Shown here piece by piece: positions 1 through 5,168 of a stretch of DNA of 5,168 nucleotides. The notes under the pieces were generated by a model that was given only the letters and a program-made list of their open reading frames with translations, did no database searches and was not told the origin of the DNA. This DNA is from an uncultured Lachnospiraceae bacterium (GTDB lineage Bacteria; Bacillota; Clostridia; Lachnospirales; Lachnospiraceae). The DNA is taken from assembly GCA_947653315.1 (NCBI GenBank), contig CANTGP010000246.1, positions 1 to 5,168 of the forward strand, given 5' to 3'. The stretch's first letter is position 1; each line of letters opens with the position of its first letter. The translations under genes were made by a program, and so were the position numbers.

Positions 1-235
1 TGCACTGTATAACAACCAGAAGCAGTTCGGCCTGCTGGCGGGGATTGCCACTACCAACGGAAAAGGTATCCATGTAACTTGGAAAAAGACTTCCGACTAC
101 GAACCTACCAAGTATTATGATGATGACGGAAACGAAGTGGAAGTTAATACCGGAAAGACCATGATCTGTATTGTAAAGCAGGGCTCGACCTTTAATGTGG
201 ATGGAACGACTTATAAATCATCTTCCAAAAAATAA
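1..235 (+). CDS. DUF3048 (YerB-like) protein, C-terminal fragment
   Basis: Only the last 77 codons lie in the window; the reading frame begins at position 2 and ends at TAA 233-235. The fragment matches the C-terminal DUF3048 domain as I know it: a GLLAG segment (fragment residues 10-14), then GKGIHVTWKKTSDYEPTKYY (20-39), an acidic DDDG turn (40-43) and a GKT motif (51-53). In the family the pattern is roughly 'I-T-W-x-K ... P-T-x-[FY] ... D-x-x-G-K-x-[IL] ... N-P-G-K-T-W'. Here the residue after GKT is Met rather than the usual Trp, and the protein continues about 20 residues past that point to a Ser/Lys-rich tail. Family members are usually lipoproteins of a little over 300 residues on the outer face of the membrane, with no settled biochemical role. 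The signal peptide cannot be checked because the 5' part is missing. The gene converges on leuA and shares its terminator. Confidence 0.85.
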   Translation, partial: ALYNNQKQFGLLAGIATTNGKGIHVTWKKTSDYEPTKYYDDDGNEVEVNTGKTMICIVKQGSTFNVDGTTYKSSSKK

Positions 236-274
236 GAATATTTTCCGGTAATCAACCGCAAGAATCTGCGAATG

Positions 275-312
275 AAAAAATGCCGCGTGAGCAATTTCAC
301 GCGGCATTTTCT
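275..312. terminator. Bidirectional intrinsic terminator between the DUF3048 gene and leuA
   Basis: A perfect 14-bp inverted repeat pairs 277-290 with 297-310 around a 6-nt loop (GCAATT, 291-296). The stem core is GC-rich (TGCCGCGTGA). On the plus strand the stem runs into TTTTCTT from 307. On the minus strand the A-run at 275-280 becomes six U residues. With convergent genes on either side (stops at 235 and 386), it should end both transcripts. Confidence 0.93.
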
Positions 313-358
313 TATCTGATTTTCTTATTTGGATTTTTTATCTGACTTTCTTTTTTGG
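312..358. repeat. Imperfect AT-rich tandem repeat, two 21-nt units
   Basis: Unit 1 (312-332) and unit 2 (338-358) match at 19 of 21 positions, starting 26 nt apart; both begin TTATCTGA and end TTTGG. The repeat fills most of the space between the shared terminator and the leuA stop, so it would be transcribed in the leuA 3' untranslated region. No function is evident; local duplication by slippage is the simplest explanation. Confidence 0.7.
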
Positions 359-385
359 TTTCCTTTATCCGTCATCCATGATCCT

Positions 386-2068
386 TTATTGCCTGCCGCC
401 AATCCCCAACCGGTTCATTGCAGAGAAAATTGCCCTTACGGAAGCCCTGGTAATATTGGAGCTTACGCCGACACCGTAAGTCACGCTTCCGGTATCCACA
501 TCCAGCAGGTGGATGTAGGCTGCCGCCTGCGAATTGGAGCCGCTCTGCAACGCATGTTCTTCATAGTCGAGAATCTTCATTTCCTCGCCCAGCTTCTCCT
601 GCAGACCGCGTTTCACCGCATCGATGGGTCCGTTCCCTACTGCCTCAAAACGCATATCCACTCCGTGGTCCGTGTAAAGCACGGTAACTTTCGTGTCAAA
701 TTCGGAAGTAATTTCATCGCTCAAATCATCCACACGCAATTTCTTGAAGTGAAGCGGCTCCTTGCGCTCCAAATATTCCATACGGAACTGTTCCATAATC
801 TGGTCCGGGGATACTTCCCCCTGTTTCTCCGAAATCTTTTGGATTACATTGGCAAATTCCCGGTGCATACTCTTGGGCAGCTTAAAGCCGAAATAAGTAT
901 CCATGACAAATGCCACGCCGCCTTTGCCGGACTGGGAATTAATACGCACAATGGGTTCGTATTCCCTTCCGATATCCGCGGGATCAATCGGGAGGTAAGG
1001 AACCTGCCATACTTCGCTCTGCCTTTCCCGCATTGCCTTCACTCCCTTATTGATGGCATCCTGATGGGAACCGGAAAAAGCGGTAAACACCAGCTTACCC
1101 GCATAAGGATGTCTGGGGTGAATCGGTATTTTACAGCATCTTTCGTATATCTCTATAATTTCATTGACTTTTTCAATATTCAGTTCCGGGTTAATGCCCT
1201 GGGAAAACATGTTATAAGCGATGTTCAGCACATCCACGTTCCCGGTCCGCTCGCCGTTGCCGAACAAAGTCCCTTCCACACGTTCCGCACCGGCAAGCAT
1301 AGCCTGTTCCGCACTTGCCACACCGGTTCCCCGGTCATTGTGGGGATGTACGCTCAAAATAATGCTCTCCCTGTTCTTAAAATGCCTGTTCATCCATTCG
1401 ATTTGGTCCGCATACACGTTGGGCGTGGTCATTTCTACGGTAGAAGGCAGGTTAATGATAATCGGGTTTTCCTTCGTGGCTCCCCATGTCTCCTGCACGG
1501 CAGTGCAGATTTCCAGCGCAAAGTCCATTTCGGTTCCGGTGAAACTCTCCGGGGAATATTCCAAAATAATCTTTCCGGGGAACTTTTCCGCCCTTTCCTT
1601 TACCATCTTTGTCCCCTGTACCGCAATGTTAATAATCTCCTCACGGTTCATGCCGAATACCACGTCCCGCTGCAGTGTGGAAGTGGAATTATAAATATGG
1701 ACGATTGCCTGCTTACAGCCTTCAATGGACTCAAACGTCTTTTCAATTAATTCTTCCCTGCACTGTGTCAGCACTTGTACCTTCACGTCATCGGGAATCA
1801 TCTTACGGTCCACCAATTGGCGCAGGAAATCGAACTCAATCTGACTGGCAGCCGGAAACCCGATCTCGATTTCCTTAAATCCGAGTTTGATTAAATACTG
1901 GAACATCTCAATCTTCTCGTCCACTACCATGGGATCAATTAGCGCCTGGTTCCCGTCCCTTAAATCCACGCTGCACCATACCGGCGCTTTTTCGATTTCC
2001 CTGTTTGGCCATTCTCTTTCCGGATAATCCAATACCGGATTTCTCCGGTACCTGCCATAATTTAACAT
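386..2068 (-). CDS. leuA: 2-isopropylmalate synthase, long (LeuA2-type) form
   Basis: This enzyme condenses acetyl-CoA with 3-methyl-2-oxobutanoate to 2-isopropylmalate, the committed and normally leucine-inhibited step of leucine synthesis in the cytoplasm. The protein has 560 residues from the chosen start. The catalytic TIM barrel shows the first HMGL-like signature LRDGNQALIDPM (residues 36-47; metal-binding Asp38) and the second, SVHPHNDRGTG (about 239-249), with the metal-ligand His pair 241/243. GNGERTGNVD (271-280) and FSGSHQDAINKG (331-342) are also typical. About residues 455-555 form the C-terminal LeuA regulatory domain, including TDHGVDMRFEAVGNGPIDAV and a final VSSNITRASVRAI segment. 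I chose the ATG at 2068 (MLNYGRYRRNP) because related proteins begin this way and GGAGG lies 8 nt upstream. An in-frame ATG at 2143 would add 25 residues but has no ribosome binding site. No lesion is visible. The HPr gene upstream ends in its own terminator, so leuA probably has its own promoter. I see no T-box sequence or Leu-codon leader peptide in the leader. Confidence 0.97.
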   Translation of the reverse strand: MLNYGRYRRNPVLDYPEREWPNREIEKAPVWCSVDLRDGNQALIDPMVVDEKIEMFQYLIKLGFKEIEIGFPAASQIEFDFLRQLVDRKMIPDDVKVQVLTQCREELIEKTFESIEGCKQAIVHIYNSTSTLQRDVVFGMNREEIINIAVQGTKMVKERAEKFPGKIILEYSPESFTGTEMDFALEICTAVQETWGATKENPIIINLPSTVEMTTPNVYADQIEWMNRHFKNRESIILSVHPHNDRGTGVASAEQAMLAGAERVEGTLFGNGERTGNVDVLNIAYNMFSQGINPELNIEKVNEIIEIYERCCKIPIHPRHPYAGKLVFTAFSGSHQDAINKGVKAMRERQSEVWQVPYLPIDPADIGREYEPIVRINSQSGKGGVAFVMDTYFGFKLPKSMHREFANVIQKISEKQGEVSPDQIMEQFRMEYLERKEPLHFKKLRVDDLSDEITSEFDTKVTVLYTDHGVDMRFEAVGNGPIDAVKRGLQEKLGEEMKILDYEEHALQSGSNSQAAAYIHLLDVDTGSVTYGVGVSSNITRASVRAIFSAMNRLGIGGRQ

Positions 2069-2076
2069 GCCTTTTT

Positions 2077-2081
2077 CCTCC
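2077..2081 (-). promoter_or_regulatory. Ribosome binding site deciding the leuA start
   Basis: On the minus strand this is GGAGG, followed by an 8-nt spacer (AAAAAGGC) and the ATG at 2068. It supports the 560-residue LeuA over the in-frame ATG at 2143, which is preceded by GGTACCGGACGCT with no Shine-Dalgarno match. Confidence 0.9.
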
Positions 2082-2158
2082 ACTTCTGTCCTTATTTTCG
2101 TTTTTTCATAAAACGCGGCAAGTATCCGCTTTCCTTTTACCATAGCGTCCGGTACCCG

Positions 2159-2251
2159 TGTGCAATCGAGTAGGGGAAGGGTTTTCTCCCCTACTCGCCG
2201 CGCGCCCCGTGCGCCGCCTTGGCGGCATCTTCCTCTGCACGGGGCTGTGCA
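2159..2251. repeat. GC-rich two-hairpin element flanked by TGTGCA direct repeats
   Basis: This intergenic block differs sharply from its surroundings: 33 of the 40 bases at 2187-2226 are G or C. Hairpin B pairs 2167-2177 perfectly with 2187-2197 (11 bp, CGAGTAGGGGA). Hairpin A pairs 2204-2212 perfectly with 2237-2245 (9 bp, GCCCCGTGC). Inside A is a smaller hairpin, GCCGC (2213-2217) with GCGGC (2222-2226). A 10-nt unpaired stretch at 2227-2236 reads AGAGGAAGAT on the minus strand. The six bases TGTGCA occur in direct orientation just outside both ends (2159-2164 and 2246-2251), like a target duplication, though a 6-nt match can arise by chance. Neither hairpin is followed by a T-run on either strand, so they do not look like terminators. 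The element is either a small dispersed palindromic repeat (REP or MITE-like) or a structured part of the leuA leader RNA; the sequence alone does not decide. Confidence 0.55.
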
Positions 2252-2254
2252 TAC

Positions 2255-2280
2255 AAAAACCGGCTCATGAGAGCCGGCTT
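2255..2280 (-). terminator. Intrinsic terminator downstream of the HPr gene
   Basis: On the minus strand a 7-bp stem CCGGCTC (2277-2271) pairs with GAGCCGG (2266-2260) around the loop TCAT and is followed at once by five T residues (2259-2255). AAG at 2280-2278 can extend the stem against the T-run. It begins 57 nt after the HPr stop and separates that gene from leuA. Because it also lies upstream of leuA, an attenuator role is conceivable, but no competing antiterminator is obvious. Confidence 0.85.
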
Positions 2281-2336
2281 ATTGTCTGAACTACATCACC
2301 TTGCAAGGTACCGTATTGTAAAGCTGCCGCTTACCG

Positions 2337-2600
2337 TCATTCCCCAAGTCCGCTTTCAATCGCCTGAACCAAGGCTTTCAACGCTTCTTCCTCGTCTTCA
2401 CCCTCACATACGAATTCCACTTCATCGCCGCATTTTACACATGCACCCAGTACGCTTAGCACGCTTTTTGCATTTGCCGTATTCTCCCTGAATGTAAACG
2501 TTATTAATGATTTAAATTGCATGGCTTCTTTACATAGGATGCCTGCCGGCCTTAGATGCAACCCCGTGGGATTCTTAATAACTACCTTTTGGCTTACCAT
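2337..2600 (-). CDS. ptsH: HPr family phosphocarrier protein
   Basis: HPr carries a phosphoryl group from enzyme I to the sugar-specific EIIA proteins of the phosphotransferase system. In Firmicutes its HprK-phosphorylated form is also the CcpA corepressor in carbon catabolite control. The 87-residue length is normal for the family. The active-site region NPTGLHLRPA (residues 10-19) has the phosphorylated histidine at exactly position 15, followed by Arg17 and Pro18; residue 16 is Leu where many HPr proteins have Ala. The regulatory serine is at position 46 in AKSVLSVLG (44-52), so both the sugar-transport and regulatory sites are intact. The His15 argues against Crh, which lacks it. The ATG at 2600 has GGAGG (2611-2615) 10 nt upstream. 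The gene sits alone here, with no ptsI beside it: glmM is upstream, a terminator and leuA downstream. It has its own likely promoter at 2660-2688. It could be one of several HPr paralogues in the genome. Confidence 0.94.
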   Translation of the reverse strand: MVSQKVVIKNPTGLHLRPAGILCKEAMQFKSLITFTFRENTANAKSVLSVLGACVKCGDEVEFVCEGEDEEEALKALVQAIESGLGE

Positions 2601-2659
2601 ACCCTTTTTTCCTCCAACTCAATATGCCCGTTATCTTACGCATATGTTTCCTAATATTT

Positions 2660-2688
2660 ACTATACCACCTTTTGCATGGCTTGTGAA
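2660..2688 (-). promoter_or_regulatory. Likely sigma-A-type promoter for the HPr gene
   Basis: On the minus strand the -35 box TTCACA (2688-2683; 5 of 6 to TTGACA) is separated by 17 nt from the -10 box TATAGT (2665-2660; 5 of 6 to TATAAT). It begins 2 nt after the glmM stop codon and would start transcription around 2653, giving a 5' leader of roughly 50 nt. The -35 box lies within a small GGCTT/AAGCC inverted repeat (2679-2683 with 2687-2691) that has no T-run, so glmM has no visible terminator here and read-through into the HPr gene is possible. Confidence 0.72.
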
Positions 2689-2690
2689 GC

Positions 2691-4040
2691 CTAAAGCATA
2701 ATATTCTGGATTAGCTCCGCCAATTTCCCGGCTTCTTCGTCAATCTGCTTTTTATCCTTCCCCTCAATCATGACACGCACCAGCGGTTCCGTTCCCGAAG
2801 GACGGATTAATACCCTTCCTTCCCCGGCGAACTTCCGGTTCAGTTCCCCAATCGCATCGGCAATTTCCGGATAATCCATATATTTTTCCTTCTTATGGCT
2901 GGGTACCTTGGCATTCACCAATGCCTGCGGCAGTACTTCCATCACCTTGGAAAGTTCCGACAACGGCTGCCCCGTCTCCACGATAACCTGCAACAAGTGC
3001 AGGGCGCTCAACAATCCGTCGCCTGTGGTATTTTCATCCAAGAAAATGATATGACCGGACTGCTCCCCGCCAAGGCTCGCACCGATTTCCTTCATCCTTT
3101 CCAATACATAACGGTCGCCAACTTTCGTCTGCTCGATTTTTATCCCGTTCTTTTCTCCCATCAGGAAGAATCCGAGATTACTCATCACCGTTGCCACAAT
3201 GATGTTTTTCTTCAGTTTTCCCTGGTTCTTCATATGGTTTCCGACAATTGCCATAATCTGGTCGCCGTCCACGATATTGCCTAATTCGTCCACGGCAAGC
3301 AGCCTGTCGGCATCGCCGTCAAACGCAAGCCCAATCTGTGCTTTTTCATACACTACCCGCGCCTGGAGCTCCTGCATGTGGGTGGAGCCGCAGTTGGCAT
3401 TGATGTTCGTTCCGTCCGGGCTGTTATGGATTGCCACGATTTCGCCGCCCAGCTCTTTCAACGCTTCGATGGACGTGTAGTAAGAGGCGCCTTCCGCACA
3501 GTCCACCACAATCTTTAATCCCCGCAAGTTCACATTGACCGCCTTCATGGAATGGTTGATGTATTCCTCCCTGGCATCGGTGCGGTATTTCACTTTTCCC
3601 ACGCTCGCCCCCACCGGAAATTTCACATCCTTCATGCCGCTTTTAATCAATGCCTCAATCTCGTCTTCCAGCGAGTCGGGAAGTTTATACCCGTCCCCGT
3701 CAAAAAACTTGATGCCGTTAAATTCCACCGGATTATGGGATGCCGATATCACAACGCCCGCATCCACTTTATACTTCCTCGTCAGGTACGCGATTGCGGG
3801 TGTGGGAAGCACACCCACATATACACAGTTCGCCCCGACGGAGCAGGCACCCGCCATCAATGCGTTTGCCAGCATATCTCCCGAAATACGGGTATCGCAT
3901 CCTACCATAATGGTGGGTTTATGTTCCTTTTCCTTTGTGAGTACATATGCGCCCGCCTGACCAAGCTGCATCGCCAAAAGCGGTGTCAGTTCTTCATTTG
4001 CCACTCCCCTTACACCATCCGTACCAAACAATCTGCCCAT
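2691..4040 (-). CDS. glmM: Phosphoglucosamine mutase
   Basis: GlmM converts glucosamine-6-phosphate to glucosamine-1-phosphate, the cytoplasmic step leading to UDP-GlcNAc for peptidoglycan. In Firmicutes GlmM also binds and inhibits the diadenylate cyclase CdaA. The 449 residues match the family length. The protein opens with the hallmark MGRLFGTDGVRGVANEELTP. The catalytic phosphoserine is Ser101 in SASHNP (99-104), the Mg-binding loop is DGDADR (241-246), the sugar-binding loop is GGEQSG (324-329) and the phosphate-binding loop is RPSGTEP (413-419). All four domains of the alpha-D-phosphohexomutase fold appear complete. I chose the ATG at 4040 from the conserved N-terminus; AAAGGAG lies 13 nt upstream, rather far. 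An in-frame ATG at 4073 would add 11 residues and has only a weak site (AAAGAAG). The gene follows ybbR by 52 nt in the same direction, the usual cdaA-ybbR-glmM order. The stop is TAG at 2691-2693. Confidence 0.98.
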   Translation of the reverse strand: MGRLFGTDGVRGVANEELTPLLAMQLGQAGAYVLTKEKEHKPTIMVGCDTRISGDMLANALMAGACSVGANCVYVGVLPTPAIAYLTRKYKVDAGVVISASHNPVEFNGIKFFDGDGYKLPDSLEDEIEALIKSGMKDVKFPVGASVGKVKYRTDAREEYINHSMKAVNVNLRGLKIVVDCAEGASYYTSIEALKELGGEIVAIHNSPDGTNINANCGSTHMQELQARVVYEKAQIGLAFDGDADRLLAVDELGNIVDGDQIMAIVGNHMKNQGKLKKNIIVATVMSNLGFFLMGEKNGIKIEQTKVGDRYVLERMKEIGASLGGEQSGHIIFLDENTTGDGLLSALHLLQVIVETGQPLSELSKVMEVLPQALVNAKVPSHKKEKYMDYPEIADAIGELNRKFAGEGRVLIRPSGTEPLVRVMIEGKDKKQIDEEAGKLAELIQNIML

Positions 4041-4053
4041 AATAATCTTTATG

Positions 4054-4060
4054 CTCCTTT
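4054..4060 (-). promoter_or_regulatory. Shine-Dalgarno sequence for glmM, unusually long spacing
   Basis: On the minus strand AAAGGAG is followed by 13 nt (CATAAAGATTATT) before the ATG at 4040; 5 to 10 nt is more usual. It lies inside the reading frame of the alternative ATG at 4073, which argues that 4040 is the true start. An ATT codon closer to the site is in frame but would be a rare initiator. Confidence 0.75.
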
Positions 4061-4092
4061 CCGGTTTTTCCATATCTTCTTTCTGCCATACC

Positions 4093-5168
4093 CTATTCCG
4101 TGTCGGTCTTTTCGATATTCAGCCGTACCGTAACGCTGTCGCGCATCTCCACACCTTCCGGCAGCTCAAGGGCCAGCTTCACGTCATAATAACCTTCCTC
4201 CACTTCCTCCAGTGCACCCGTTTCTATCAGCTTTTCGATATCAACCACCGGACGAATTTGGCTCGCATCCACTGCATTGACATCCGCCGCCAGTCCGCGT
4301 ATCTGCACGGAGAACTCCTCCTCGTAAGTCGTCACTTCCGCCCGGTATCCTTCCGGCAGGTTCTCCACTGCAATATCCTGTTCGGAAATCCTCACCGTCC
4401 TTACGGTTTCCTGTTCGATGGCAACCGTTACCGTTACCTTACCGTCAAATTCCCCGTCCGCAGGATTCACGCTTGCCGGTATATACTTATCCACATCAAT
4501 GACCGTGACCACATTTTCCCTTGCCCCGGTAATATCGATTTCCGTATCCGGGATATCTATTACGGACAGGTTATTCAGGATGTTTGCCTTTCCTGCCAAA
4601 AGAACCGAATCAGGAGAAGCCGTAACCATCCCGGTCGCACGGTATCCCGCTGCCGGCACCCCGGAGGCCGTAAAGCGGAACGGTACGGATTTCGTGGCAA
4701 GGATTTCCACCTTAACACCCACATTATTGATGTTCAGCGTCAGTTTTTCCTTGGAAACTTCCTGCCCTTTGGCATCGTACAGTTTAATTTCCGCATTGGT
4801 ACCGATATCGCTGGTAAATCCGGTTACGCTTACGTTTACTTCCGCCGTCTTAATCCTCGACACCACCGACTCCGGTCCGGATATCCGCACCAAGTTCTGG
4901 TCCGTAGTTACGTTCCCGACGATATAGCCGTCCTGTAAGCTGCCGGAAGTATTGGGAATCAGCGGTAAGGATATATTCTTCTTATCCTCAATGTTCAGCT
5001 TTAACGTATCATTGCTGACTTCAAAACTGTCCACCTTATCGTTATTGCGGACTGCCCGCACTTCAATATGAATGGTATTTAAGTTGGTCAGGTTGTTCAT
5101 GTCCGCAATGGCTTCGATATTATCCTTTCCCTGCATACTGCTCATAAGGGAACGGGGTACCATAATGG
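4093..5168 (-). CDS. ybbR: YbbR-domain protein (CdaR-like), 5' end beyond the window
   Basis: YbbR/CdaR proteins are membrane-anchored extracytoplasmic proteins that bind and regulate the diadenylate cyclase CdaA, usually as the second gene of cdaA-ybbR-glmM. The frame is open to the window edge, so the protein is partial. The ATG at 5163 lies inside a domain and is not taken as the start. Counting from that Met, the fragment holds the end of one YbbR repeat (about 1-52) and three full repeats (about 53-149, 150-250 and 253-352). The repeats share a pattern of a short strand, a G-Y turn (LQDGYIVGNV, PAAGYRATGMV, LPEGYRAEV), then a 'V-x-I/L-x-G' strand, as in VRISGPESVVSRI, and a closing beta strand. 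There is no membrane segment in the visible part; the expected N-terminal anchor would lie to the right. The C-terminus is short and polar (EKTDTE). glmM follows 52 nt downstream, probably on the same transcript. Confidence 0.93.
   Translation of the reverse strand, partial: IMVPRSLMSSMQGKDNIEAIADMNNLTNLNTIHIEVRAVRNNDKVDSFEVSNDTLKLNIEDKKNISLPLIPNTSGSLQDGYIVGNVTTDQNLVRISGPESVVSRIKTAEVNVSVTGFTSDIGTNAEIKLYDAKGQEVSKEKLTLNINNVGVKVEILATKSVPFRFTASGVPAAGYRATGMVTASPDSVLLAGKANILNNLSVIDIPDTEIDITGARENVVTVIDVDKYIPASVNPADGEFDGKVTVTVAIEQETVRTVRISEQDIAVENLPEGYRAEVTTYEEEFSVQIRGLAADVNAVDASQIRPVVDIEKLIETGALEEVEEGYYDVKLALELPEGVEMRDSVTVRLNIEKTDTE

Noticed and set aside
329..1750. Long plus-strand open frame (473 codons) opposite leuA
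   Set aside because: It is fully antisense to a gene with unmistakable LeuA motifs. Its translation is rich in His, Phe, Arg and Cys with no recognisable domain, and it overlaps the AT-rich repeat at its start. It is a shadow frame.
2140..2166. Possible leuA promoter TTGCAC-15-TATGGT on the minus strand
   Set aside because: Only 3 of 6 bases match at -35 and 4 of 6 at -10, and the spacing is short. It is too weak to list as a feature.
2167..2197. 11-bp hairpin as a terminator
   Set aside because: It has no T-run immediately downstream on either strand; the bases after the stem are CCGCGC on plus and ATTGCA on minus.
2069..2336. T-box or other leucine-sensing riboswitch upstream of leuA
   Set aside because: No T-box core (AGGGTGGTACCGC-like) is present. 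The GGTACC strings at 2151 and 2306 lack the rest of the motif, and no specifier stem could be built by eye.
2219..2491. Plus-strand open frame of 90 codons spanning the HPr terminator and gene
   Set aside because: It runs through the GC-rich element, the terminator hairpin and the HPr gene in antisense; the product looks like nothing known.
2679..2691. GGCTT-GTG-AAGCC inverted repeat as a glmM terminator
   Set aside because: The stem is only 5 bp with a 3-nt loop and no U-tract on the minus strand. It overlaps the -35 box of the HPr promoter instead.
4051..4938. Plus-strand open frame (295 codons) opposite ybbR
   Set aside because: It is antisense to the YbbR repeats and its product is Arg/His/Phe-rich low-quality sequence with no domain and no plausible ribosome binding site.
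2047..5161. Several GGTACC hexamers (for example near 2047, 2151, 2306, 2904, 5156)
   Set aside because: About five in 5 kb is above the simple expectation of about one, but they lie in unrelated coding and non-coding contexts with no shared flanks, so I treat them as chance.

Overview
The window looks like an ordinary chromosomal segment of a low-to-mid GC Gram-positive anaerobe of the Clostridia, most likely Lachnospiraceae or a close relative. This rests on three things: the YbbR-GlmM pair of the Firmicutes c-di-AMP operon, a DUF3048 (YerB-like) protein, and GGAGG-type ribosome binding sites before the genes. The family-level placement is inference; no RNA gene or species marker is present.

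Layout from left to right. Positions 1-235 (+) hold the last 77 codons of a DUF3048 protein. It converges on leuA, and a strong hairpin with U-tracts on both sides (275-312) ends both transcripts. A short AT-rich tandem repeat (312-358) lies between that terminator and the leuA stop. leuA (386-2068, -) encodes the long form of 2-isopropylmalate synthase. Positions 2069-2336 hold no convincing gene. They contain the leuA ribosome binding site, an unusual GC-rich two-hairpin element flanked by short direct repeats (2159-2251), and the intrinsic terminator of the preceding gene (2255-2280). An HPr phosphocarrier gene (2337-2600, -) has a good sigma-A-type promoter just downstream of the glmM stop (2660-2688). 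glmM (2691-4040, -) is preceded by a YbbR/CdaR-like gene (4093 to the window end, -) that is cut off at its 5' end.

How the genes work together. YbbR and GlmM normally follow cdaA, the diadenylate cyclase gene, which would lie just beyond the right edge. GlmM makes glucosamine-1-phosphate for the cell wall, and YbbR/CdaR and GlmM both modulate CdaA, so this part links wall precursor supply with c-di-AMP signalling. HPr serves sugar uptake and carbon regulation, and LeuA commits carbon to leucine. All four minus-strand genes point the same way, but the internal promoter and the two terminators suggest at least three transcription units: ybbR-glmM (possibly reading on into HPr), HPr, and leuA.

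I found no clear novel system. The feature least explained by the genes is the GC-rich palindromic element upstream of leuA, a candidate dispersed repeat or structured RNA leader.
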